A DNA stretch of 14,697 nt from an uncultured Opitutia bacterium (GTDB taxonomy: Bacteria; Verrucomicrobiota; Verrucomicrobiia; Opitutales; UBA953), in contig CAIRWP010000021.1 of the NCBI GenBank assembly GCA_903882335.1, positions 1 through 14,697 on the forward strand, read 5' to 3'. The notes beneath the pieces were generated by a model. That model had not been told where the DNA came from. It saw only the letters and a list, made by a program, of their open reading frames with translations, and did no database searches. Every line of letters starts with the position of its first letter. Position 1 is the stretch's first letter. The position numbers and the translations under genes were made by a program. Below, piece after piece: positions 1 to 7,950 of the stretch.

Positions 1-254
1 ACGGAGCTGTCGCCGTGCGGGTGGTAGTTCTTCAGCACTTCGCCGACGACGCCGGCGCACTTGTCGAACGGGCGGTTGTGGACGAGGCCTTCCCGCATCA
101 TCGCGTAGAGAATGCGGCGCTGCACGGGCTTCAGGCCGTCACGCGCGTCCGGGAGGGCGCGGGAGACGATGACCGACATCGAGTAATCGATGTAGGCCGT
201 CTGCATGATGTCCGTGATGTTGGCCGTCGTGAGCTTTTCCTTGTCAGAGTACAT
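1..254 (-). CDS. gyrA: DNA gyrase subunit A, N-terminal 84 residues (partial, runs off the left edge)
   Basis: GyrA is the DNA-cleaving and religating subunit of the A2B2 gyrase that introduces negative supercoils. I translated the minus strand from the ATG at 252-254. The product begins MYSDKEKLTTANITDIMQTA and continues with the family hallmarks YIDYSMSVIVSRALPDARDG (residues 21-40), LKPVQRRILYAM (41-52) and YHPHGDSS (77-84). Ser83 falls at the same number as the E. coli quinolone-determining Ser83, so the start is well placed. The catalytic tyrosine and the C-terminal beta-pinwheel lie beyond the window. The gene follows gyrB after 36 bp, the usual gyrB-gyrA operon order, which favours gyrase over topoisomerase IV ParC. 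No clear Shine-Dalgarno sequence precedes the start. Confidence 0.93.
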   Translation of the reverse strand, partial: MYSDKEKLTTANITDIMQTAYIDYSMSVIVSRALPDARDGLKPVQRRILYAMMREGLVHNRPFDKCAGVVGEVLKNYHPHGDSS

Positions 255-290
255 GTTCGAAGAGGTCTTAGGTTAGGTTCGTCAGGTTGA

Positions 291-2924
<2,634 letters not shown>

Positions 2925-2951
2925 GTTTAGGTGTATGAATAAATGGTATTT

Positions 2952-2969
2952 CCCCGCCCGAAGGAGGGG
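2952..2969 (-). other. GC-rich hairpin with UUCG-type loop in the gyrB leader
   Basis: On the minus strand, CCCCTCC is followed by a TTCG loop and GGCGGGG. That is a 7-bp stem with one internal mismatch (T against C), 27 nt upstream of the gyrB start. On the plus strand the stem is followed by TCTTTT, so it could act as a weak plus-strand terminator, though no plus-strand gene needs one. In the gyrB mRNA it is followed by AAATACC and would not terminate. Confidence 0.45.
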
Positions 2970-2982
2970 TCTTTTCATGCTG

Positions 2983-2991
2983 TTTTTCACA
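2983..2991 (+). promoter_or_regulatory. DnaA box (TTTTTCACA)
   Basis: TTTTTCACA matches the general DnaA-box consensus TTWTNCACA at every position. It lies 58 bp upstream of the gyrB ATG, in the same orientation as the tandem pair at 3097-3116. A single match can occur by chance in a window of this size. Its place in a short intergenic region with a second exact match is what makes it credible. Confidence 0.5.
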
Positions 2992-3017
2992 GGGGTGTCT
3001 GCAATAGGAAACACCCC
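2992..3017. other. Inverted repeat GGGGTGT/ACACCCC upstream of gyrB
   Basis: GGGGTGT (2992-2998) and ACACCCC (3011-3017) form a perfect 7-bp inverted repeat around a 12-nt loop. It could be an RNA hairpin in the gyrB leader or a protein-binding palindrome. No T-run follows on either strand, so it is not a terminator. Confidence 0.4.
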
Positions 3018-3095
3018 GGGCGTGAATGTTTTTAGGCGGCCAGAAATGACTACCCATCAACCCCTTACGGAAACTAATAGGGGGTGTTAGAAACC

Positions 3096-3117
3096 GTTGT
3101 TCACACGTTATCCACAG
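3096..3117 (+). promoter_or_regulatory. Two tandem DnaA boxes with 11-bp spacing upstream of gyrB
   Basis: TTGTTCACA (3097-3105) and TTATCCACA (3108-3116) are direct repeats starting exactly 11 bp apart, about one helical turn, so a protein would bind both on the same DNA face. The second is the canonical high-affinity DnaA box. The first differs from TTWTNCACA at one position. They lie 172 to 193 bp upstream of the gyrB start and just downstream (in the minus direction) of the oleB hairpin. They may regulate gyrBA or belong to an origin-like site; the sequence does not decide. Confidence 0.6.
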
Positions 3118-3125
3118 CCGCTTTC

Positions 3126-3145
3126 CGCCCCTCGGAGCAGGGGCG
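3126..3145 (-). other. Hairpin downstream of oleB
   Basis: CGCCCCT (3126-3132) and AGGGGCG (3139-3145) form a perfect 7-bp stem with a 6-nt loop, 12 bp past the oleB stop. On the minus strand it is followed by GAAAGC rather than a T-run. It is therefore not a canonical intrinsic terminator, but it may mark the 3' end of the fabZ-fabI-oleA-oleB transcript. The same 7-bp stem recurs at 9014-9033. Confidence 0.5.
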
Positions 3146-3157
3146 AGAATCAGGCAC

Positions 3158-4048
3158 TCAGGCCGGCCCAAAAAAAGCCGCGATCGGGCCGAGCGCAGCT
3201 TCGCCGGCGTCTTCCAGAACATAGTGCCCGGCGTCGGCAAACCGGAGCTGCTCAGCGGAGGGGAACCGGGCCACGAAACCCTCAAGAAAGGACCGGTCGA
3301 AGCAGAAGTCGCGCATTCCCCAGCAAAGGAGCATGGGCTTGCCCTTTAAGCCCTCCAAAGAGGCCTCCACGGCGGCTAAGACAGGCCGGGTGGGGTGTTC
3401 GGCCTCAATCGGGATATCGGCCACGAAGTCGGCTACCGCCCGGCGGACCGAAGCGGACCCGTAGGGGGCGAGGAAGCCGGCCTTCGCGGCGGGACTGAGG
3501 GGCTGCTCGACAGACATCCAGGTGGCCGGCCAAGCGAAGCCGTTCAAGCTCTGGACGATGAAGCGGCCAATCAAGGGGGCGCGGCAAAGAGCGATGCGGG
3601 CCGGGATGCGATCGGAGAGGAAGGCGCCGGTGTTAGTGACGAGGATACGCCCCACCCTGTCCGGCCAGCGACCCGCGACTCCGAAGCCGATGGCGCCACC
3701 CCAATCGTGCACGCCGAGGTCGAACTCCCCGATTCCGAGATGGGCCAGCAGGGCTTCGATGTCGGCGAGGCGGTCGGCCAGCCGTAGGAACCGGTCCGGG
3801 CGGGCGGACAGCCCCATCCCGACATGGTCGGGGGCGATGACGCGTCGACCTTGGGCGGCGAGCCGGAGGATCAGGTCGCGCCAGAGGAACGACCAGGAGG
3901 GATTGCCGTGGAGCAGGAGCACCGGGCGGCCGGCGCGCGGCCCATGGTCGACGTAACTCATCCGGCCCGAGAGCGCGGCGAAGTCGCGCGGCGCGAACGG
4001 GTATTGGGCCCGCACGGCGGGGGCAAGGTCGGCGGCGATCATCGGCAT
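3158..4048 (-). CDS. oleB: OleB-type alpha/beta hydrolase (beta-lactone decarboxylase of olefin synthesis)
   Basis: OleB removes CO2 from a dialkyl beta-lactone to give a cis-olefin, the last Ole step. It belongs to the haloalkane dehalogenase-like alpha/beta-hydrolases. The 296-aa protein shows the oxyanion-region HGNPSWSFLWR (47-57), the nucleophile elbow VHDWGG with Asp115, the acid region CWGMRDFCFD (probably Asp247) and DAGHYVLEDA with His275. There is no signal peptide, so it should be cytoplasmic. By motif alone it could be called a haloalkane dehalogenase. The overlap with oleA and the OleB-like blocks (HGNPSWSF, DFCFD..FLEGF, GHYVLEDA) make OleB the better call. The ATG at 4048 overlaps oleA by 10 bp. 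The in-frame ATG at 4042 forms an ATGA overlap and is equally possible. oleC is not adjacent. Confidence 0.83.
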   Translation of the reverse strand: MPMIAADLAPAVRAQYPFAPRDFAALSGRMSYVDHGPRAGRPVLLLHGNPSWSFLWRDLILRLAAQGRRVIAPDHVGMGLSARPDRFLRLADRLADIEALLAHLGIGEFDLGVHDWGGAIGFGVAGRWPDRVGRILVTNTGAFLSDRIPARIALCRAPLIGRFIVQSLNGFAWPATWMSVEQPLSPAAKAGFLAPYGSASVRRAVADFVADIPIEAEHPTRPVLAAVEASLEGLKGKPMLLCWGMRDFCFDRSFLEGFVARFPSAEQLRFADAGHYVLEDAGEAALGPIAAFFGPA

Positions 4049-5076
4049 TCGGCGGCGAGCATCATGCTGGCGAGACCGCTGCCGATGCCCAGCAGAGCGA
4101 CGCGCTCACCGGGCTTGATTCGGCCCTCGGCGATGCCGAGCGCCAGCGTGGCGGGCACGGAAACCGAACCGACGTTGCCGAGCCGATCGAAGGTTTGGTA
4201 GTCCTTCGCCGGATTGAGGCCAAGTTTCTCGAACAGCAACGAAGAGTGGCGGCGGCCCACCTGGTGCGTGACCACGCGATGCGGCGTGGACTCGTCCCAG
4301 CCGGTCTCGACCTTGAAGCGACCCCAGCAGCGCTGGGCCAGCGCGACGCCGGCGGCCAGGAGCGCCTCGGAGTCCGTCCGCATGTCGAGCTCGGCGGAGG
4401 AGGTGTCCCCTTCGCAAAGCCCGTTCGCGAAGGAGTCGGTCTCGGCGGCCCCGCCCAGCAGGCGGATCCCGCCGGGGCCGGCCAAGTCCTCGCGGGAGAC
4501 CACCACCGCGGCGGCGCCGGCGCCGATCGTGAGGTTGGCGAAGTACGGCTTGATGGTCTCGCGCGTGAGCGCGAGGTCTTCGTTGAGCAGGCGGATCGTA
4601 CGTTCGACGAGCGGACGACCATCTTCACCCGAGCAGACCAGCGCGCGCCGGATCTGACCAGACTCCACCATCCCGGCGGCGAGCACCACGGCGTTCAGGA
4701 AACCCAGACAGGCGTTGGAGACGTCGAGGATCTGCGCCTGCGGGCCGAGCCCGAGCAGACCGTGCACGTAGGCGGCGGTCGAAGGCTCGAGGCGATCGCG
4801 ACACACGGACGAATGAATCAGCAGGTCGATCTCGGCGGGGCCCACGCCGGCGGCCTGCATCGCGCGCCGTCCGGCGAGCGCGGACGCGGCGGAGGGGCGG
4901 ATCGCCTGCGGCCAGAAACGGCGCTCACGGATCCCCGTCATCAGTTCAAGCCGACCCTCCGGCAACTTCAGACGGCCGTAGAGCGGCGCCAGGCGCCGTT
5001 CGACCTCGTCGGAGGTCCAGACCTCCGGCGGTAGTTCGGCGACGAGGCCGGCAAGGACGGTGCGCTGGAAGATCAC
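4039..5076 (-). CDS. oleA: OleA-type thiolase (acyl-CoA:acyl-CoA head-to-head condensation)
   Basis: OleA joins two long-chain acyl-CoAs into a beta-keto acid, the first committed step of long-chain olefin or ketone synthesis. The 345-aa protein has a FabH-like thiolase fold. It has SNACLG with Cys123, THQVG with His271, GNVGSVSVP with Asn301 and RLEPST with Glu97. The Glu97-Cys123 spacing (26) and His271-Asn301 spacing (30) equal those of Xanthomonas campestris OleA (Glu117, Cys143, His285, Asn315). The glutamate reaches into the partner active site and separates OleA from ordinary KAS III. Translation starts at a GTG (5074-5076) that shares a GTGA overlap with the fabI stop, so it is probably coupled to fabI. 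Its stop overlaps the oleB start. Confidence 0.87.
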   Translation of the reverse strand: MIFQRTVLAGLVAELPPEVWTSDEVERRLAPLYGRLKLPEGRLELMTGIRERRFWPQAIRPSAASALAGRRAMQAAGVGPAEIDLLIHSSVCRDRLEPSTAAYVHGLLGLGPQAQILDVSNACLGFLNAVVLAAGMVESGQIRRALVCSGEDGRPLVERTIRLLNEDLALTRETIKPYFANLTIGAGAAAVVVSREDLAGPGGIRLLGGAAETDSFANGLCEGDTSSAELDMRTDSEALLAAGVALAQRCWGRFKVETGWDESTPHRVVTHQVGRRHSSLLFEKLGLNPAKDYQTFDRLGNVGSVSVPATLALGIAEGRIKPGERVALLGIGSGLASMMLAAECR

Positions 5077-5879
5077 GAGCCGGGAAGTCGGGAAGAAGCC
5101 GCCACGAGCTCCTCGTCGAAGAAATTCCAGCCCATGCCGGCGTCGACCACGATGCCCTGGCCATTGACGCCGCTCGCCCGCGGCGAGAGCAGCCAGACGG
5201 CCGTGTCGGCGACCTCCTGCGTCTTCAGGGCTTCCTTACGGAAGGTCATCTTCTCGGCGTGCAGGTAGTTATGGAGATAACCCGGGATACCGGCGCTCGC
5301 GCTCGTCTTGAGCGGGCCGGCATTGACGGAGTTGAAGCGCACGCGCGAATCAGCCGAGAAGGATTTCGCGAGGAAGCGGCTGGCGGATTCGAGGGCGGCT
5401 TTGATCGGCGACATGTAGCCGTAGTTCGAGGCGGTCACCTGCGAGGAGATGCCGATCGAGACGACGGAAGCGTCGGACTTCAGGTGCGGCTTGAGCGCCC
5501 GGGCCAGCTCGACGAGCGAGAACGCGGAGATCGCGGTGGCCTGCAGGAAGTCGGCGCGGACCGTCTCGTGGAACGGCTGCATGCCCTTGGAGAAGTTGGC
5601 GAACGCCACGCTGTGCAGCATGCCATCCAGCGGGCCATGCTCGCGGCCAACATCCGCGGCGAGCTGCTGCGTCTGGGCTTCGTGCTCGAGGTCGCAGAGG
5701 TAGACCGGCTTGCCGGCGAGCAGGCCCTTCAACGAATCCAGGCGGGCTTGCGAGCGAACGGAATAGACGACCTTCGCGCCTTCGGACTCGAGGGTCTTGG
5801 CGACGTGCCAGGCGACGGACTTCTTATTCGCGACGCCGAGGACGAGGTAGGTCTTACCGGACAGGCCAAGGAAGGACAT
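5073..5879 (-). CDS. fabI: FabI-family enoyl-ACP reductase (SDR fold)
   Basis: This 268-aa protein probably reduces enoyl-ACP to acyl-ACP with NAD(P)H in fatty-acid elongation. The FabI-type dinucleotide site LGVANKKSVAW (14-24) replaces the classical GxxxGxG. The active site is Tyr153-x6-Lys160 in NYGYMSPIKAAL, the FabI spacing rather than the Tyr-x3-Lys of ordinary SDRs. AGPLKTSASAGIPGY resembles the FabI substrate loop, and the end GIVVDAGMGW resembles the FabI tail. The position of E. coli FabI Tyr146, ten residues before the catalytic Tyr, is Gly143 here, so it is not a textbook FabI. The start is 3 bp after the fabZ stop and the stop overlaps the oleA GTG. It could instead be a divergent reductase dedicated to the ole branch; it does not look like OleD. 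Confidence 0.8.
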   Translation of the reverse strand: MSFLGLSGKTYLVLGVANKKSVAWHVAKTLESEGAKVVYSVRSQARLDSLKGLLAGKPVYLCDLEHEAQTQQLAADVGREHGPLDGMLHSVAFANFSKGMQPFHETVRADFLQATAISAFSLVELARALKPHLKSDASVVSIGISSQVTASNYGYMSPIKAALESASRFLAKSFSADSRVRFNSVNAGPLKTSASAGIPGYLHNYLHAEKMTFRKEALKTQEVADTAVWLLSPRASGVNGQGIVVDAGMGWNFFDEELVAASSRLPGS

Positions 5880-5882
5880 GGG

Positions 5883-6323
5883 TCAGGCGGGTTGGTCGAC
5901 GAGGGCGAGGGCGAAGCGGATGGTCAGGACGGCCTTGCCGTCGCGACGCACCGTGCCGGTCAGGAAATGGAACTGCTGGAGTGTCTCGACGTGCTTCACC
6001 TCGATCGAGACCGTGTCGCCGGGCTTCACCATCCCCTTGAACTTGGCTTCCTCGATCCGGCAGAGCACCGGGGTCTTGCCGGCCGGGGCGCCGCCTTCGG
6101 ACTGGAGCTTCTTGGTCAGGTAGACCGCGGCCGCCTGGAAGACGGACTCGCAGAGCAGGACGCCCGGGGTGATCGGGTTGCCCGGGTAGTGCCCGGCGTA
6201 GAACGGCTCGTCGGCGCGGAAGGTCCGGGTGCAGGTGGCCCCGTCGGCCCGGACCTCGTCGATCCGGTCCAGGAAGAGGAACGGCGGGCGATGGGGGATG
6301 GTGTCGAGGACGGCCTGCAACAT
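5883..6323 (-). CDS. fabZ: 3-hydroxyacyl-ACP dehydratase, FabZ family
   Basis: FabZ removes water from 3-hydroxyacyl-ACP to give trans-2-enoyl-ACP, the substrate of the FabI-type enzyme encoded next. This 146-aa single hot-dog domain has PHRPPFLFLDRI (10-21), the active-site segment GHYPGNPITPGVLLCES with His45 and Glu59 (matching E. coli His54 and Glu68), and EAKFKGMVKPGDT. The frame stays open to 6551, but that extension shows no dehydratase similarity. The ATG at 6321-6323 gives MLQAVLDTIPHR, a normal FabZ start. It heads the fabZ-fabI-oleA-oleB unit and is divergent from the peroxiredoxin gene across 91 bp. In many proteobacteria fabZ follows lpxD directly; here prs and the peroxiredoxin gene lie between. 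Confidence 0.87.
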   Translation of the reverse strand: MLQAVLDTIPHRPPFLFLDRIDEVRADGATCTRTFRADEPFYAGHYPGNPITPGVLLCESVFQAAAVYLTKKLQSEGGAPAGKTPVLCRIEEAKFKGMVKPGDTVSIEVKHVETLQQFHFLTGTVRRDGKAVLTIRFALALVDQPA

Positions 6324-6414
6324 GGCGTATTTTTGCCCCCGGAAAGTCGGACAAGCGACACAAAACACCGCGGACGCGTTTGCCTTTTGCGGGCGGTCAC
6401 CTAACCTCCGGCAC
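6324..6414. promoter_or_regulatory. Divergent promoter region between fabZ and the peroxiredoxin gene
   Basis: This 91-bp gap must hold both promoters. For the plus-strand gene a weak candidate is TTGCCT (6380-6385), a 16-bp spacer and TAACCT (6402-6407). The latter ends only 7 nt before the ATG, so this transcript could be leaderless. I see no convincing pair for fabZ. There is no Shine-Dalgarno sequence in front of either start. Confidence 0.35.
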
Positions 6415-6927
6415 ATGAAGACTCTCTTCGCTGCCTTCCTCATGACCTCCCTTCCCTTCTTCGGTGCCGCGGCGGAAAAACTCGCCGTCGGCGACCCTAT
6501 CCCCGCGGTGACCTGCAACGACCAGGACGGCAAGCCGGTCGACCTCGCCAAGGAAGGCGCCCAAGGCTACCTGCTCGTCTACTTCTACCCGAAGGCCAAG
6601 ACCGGCGGCTGCACCAAGCAAGGCTGCTCGCTGCGCGACAATTGGGACGCCCTGCAGAAGGCCGGCGTGGCCGTCCTCGGCGTCAGCACCGACGACGAGA
6701 AGCTACAGAAGGAGTTCAAGGACGAGCAGAAGTTCCCCTTCCGCCTGCTGGCCGACAAGGCGAAGAAGGCCGTCACCGAGGCCTTCGGCGTGAAGAACCT
6801 CATCGGCATGGCCGGACGCAGCGCCTTCCTCTTCAAGGACGGCAAATGCGTCTACGCCGACCATAAGGGGCATACCGGCGACCAGGCCCAGGTGATCCTC
6901 GAGTTCCTCAAGGCGGGTAAGAAGTAG
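6415..6927 (+). CDS. bcp: Exported PrxQ/Bcp-type peroxiredoxin
   Basis: This is a thiol peroxidase of the AhpC/TSA thioredoxin-fold family that reduces peroxides. The 170-aa precursor starts MKTLFAAFLMTSLPFFGAAA, a Sec-type signal peptide (cut near residue 20), so the enzyme should act in the periplasm. The catalytic region YPKAKTGGCTKQGCSLRD has peroxidatic Cys66 with Thr63, and Cys71 five residues on as the probable resolving cysteine, the PrxQ/Bcp arrangement. The usual TPGCT reads TGGCT here. Cytoplasmic Bcp lacks a leader, so the export signal is notable. It is the only plus-strand gene in the window, convergent with prs, and shares the terminator at 6947-6977. The frame is open back to 6229, but that part overlaps fabZ antisense. 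The ATG at 6415 fits the signal peptide. Confidence 0.85.
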   Translation: MKTLFAAFLMTSLPFFGAAAEKLAVGDPIPAVTCNDQDGKPVDLAKEGAQGYLLVYFYPKAKTGGCTKQGCSLRDNWDALQKAGVAVLGVSTDDEKLQKEFKDEQKFPFRLLADKAKKAVTEAFGVKNLIGMAGRSAFLFKDGKCVYADHKGHTGDQAQVILEFLKAGKK

Positions 6928-6946
6928 GCCAGCGACCGGACCAAAC

Positions 6947-6977
6947 AAAAGGCCGCCTCGGGTGAGGCGGCCTTTTT
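6947..6977. terminator. Bidirectional intrinsic terminator (peroxiredoxin gene / prs)
   Basis: A perfect 9-bp stem GGCCGCCTC/GAGGCGGCC (6951-6959 and 6964-6972) with loop GGGT is flanked by AAAA on the left and TTTTT on the right. It can therefore terminate in both directions. It sits 19 bp after the peroxiredoxin stop and 19 bp after the prs stop on the other strand, as expected for a shared terminator of convergent genes. Confidence 0.93.
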
Positions 6978-6996
6978 CGCGTCCGGACGACCCGGC

Positions 6997-7950
6997 TCAG
7001 TGGCCCTTGATCGGGAAAAGATCCGTCACGCTGTTGTTGCCGTGGATGCGACGGATCGCGTCGGACAGCAGCGGGGCGATCGACAGCACCGTGATCGGCA
7101 GGTCCTTGGGCCAGTCGGCCGGGACGGAGTTCGTCGTGATAACCTCGTCGATGAGCCCCTTCCGGAGGCGCTCGAAGGCGATTTCCTGGATCATGCAGTG
7201 AGAGACCACGGCGCGCACTGAGCGGGCACCGTTCTTCTTGAGCAGTTCGGCGGCGGCCACGAGCGTACCCGCCGTCTCCGTCATGTCGTCGACCAGGATG
7301 ATGTCGCGGCCTTCGACTTCGCCGACGAGGCTCGTGGCCTGGACGGTGGTCGCGCTCGTACGGCGCTTGGCCACGAAACCGTAAGGAAGGTTGAGCATGT
7401 CCGCCACGGCCGAGGCATACTTCAGCCCGCCCACGTCAGGGGAGAAGACCGTGGCGTCCTTGAGCCAAGGCTTATTCTTGATGTGTGCGTAGAAGACCGG
7501 GGAGGCGTAGAGGTGATCGACCGGAATGTCGAAGAAGCCCTGAATCTGCTGGGCGTGCAAGTCGACCGTCAGGACGCGGTTGGCGCCGGCCGCGGTGAGC
7601 AGGTTGGCGACGAGCTTGGCCGTGATCGGCACGCGGGGCTTGTCCTTGCGGTCTTGGCGGGCGTAGCCGAAGAACGGGATGACGGCCGTGATGCGGGCGG
7701 CGGAGGCCCGGCGGAGCGCGTCGATCATGATCAGCAGTTCCATGATCCGGTCATTGGCCGGCACGCAGGTCGGCTGGATCACGTAGACGTCGCACCCGCG
7801 GATGTTCTCGTTAATCTGGACGAACGTCTCGCCGTCGGGGAAACGGTTCACCGTCGCGGTACCGAGCGGGACGCCGAGATGCTCGCAGATTTCCTTGGCT
7901 AGGGCCGGATTGGCGTTGCCGGTGAAAATCTTCATCTCAGGGAGGCTCAT
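6997..7950 (-). CDS. prs: Ribose-phosphate pyrophosphokinase (PRPP synthetase, class I)
   Basis: The enzyme makes PRPP from ribose 5-phosphate and ATP for purine, pyrimidine, histidine, tryptophan and NAD synthesis. The 317-aa cytoplasmic protein has the family length. Motifs are NRFPDGE (35-41), the catalytic loop RQDRKDKPRVPITAK (98-112), VDLHAQQIQGFFDIP (129-143) with conserved His132, SPDVGG (170-175), KRR (195-197) and the PRPP loop VDDMTETAGT (220-229). The loop is usually VDDMIDTAGT or similar, so Glu225 replaces the third aspartate, a conservative change. The ATG overlaps the lpxD stop as ATGA, so translation is probably coupled. It is the last gene of the dnaB-bamA-skp-lpxD-prs unit and ends before the bidirectional terminator. 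Confidence 0.95.
   Translation of the reverse strand: MSLPEMKIFTGNANPALAKEICEHLGVPLGTATVNRFPDGETFVQINENIRGCDVYVIQPTCVPANDRIMELLIMIDALRRASAARITAVIPFFGYARQDRKDKPRVPITAKLVANLLTAAGANRVLTVDLHAQQIQGFFDIPVDHLYASPVFYAHIKNKPWLKDATVFSPDVGGLKYASAVADMLNLPYGFVAKRRTSATTVQATSLVGEVEGRDIILVDDMTETAGTLVAAAELLKKNGARSVRAVVSHCMIQEIAFERLRKGLIDEVITTNSVPADWPKDLPITVLSIAPLLSDAIRRIHGNNSVTDLFPIKGH

Larger units (their letters stand above)
2925..3157 (-). promoter_or_regulatory. gyrB upstream region (233 bp, non-coding) with DnaA boxes and hairpins
   Basis: This gap lies between the oleB stop and the gyrB start. It is the only long non-coding stretch on the gyrB side of the window and must hold the gyrBA promoter if the ole unit ends upstream. 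It contains a GC-rich hairpin just after oleB (3126-3145), two adjacent DnaA-box-like sequences (3096-3117), a third exact box (2983-2991) and two leader hairpins (2952-2969 and 2992-3017). I could not pick a convincing -35/-10 pair by eye. No small ORF looks real here. Confidence 0.6.

Noticed and set aside
2925..3014. A 30-residue N-terminal extension of GyrB
   Set aside because: The stretch contains two leader hairpins and a DnaA box, and the encoded residues do not resemble the GyrB N-terminus.
2925..3157. A firm oriC call at the gyrB upstream region
   Set aside because: There are only two exact boxes plus one near match, no obvious AT-rich unwinding element, no dnaA or dnaN in view, and no switch in gene direction. 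It is kept as a finding only.
3158..4048. Haloalkane dehalogenase as the main call
   Set aside because: The fold and Asp nucleophile fit, but the overlap with oleA and the OleB-like sequence blocks favour the beta-lactone decarboxylase.
4039..5076. Plain FabH (KAS III) as the call for the thiolase
   Set aside because: Spacing of Glu97, Cys123, His271 and Asn301 matches OleA, and the glutamate is an OleA feature. A partner oleB follows.
6229..6414. A longer peroxiredoxin starting at 6229
   Set aside because: It would overlap fabZ antisense by about 95 bp and place the signal peptide inside the protein.
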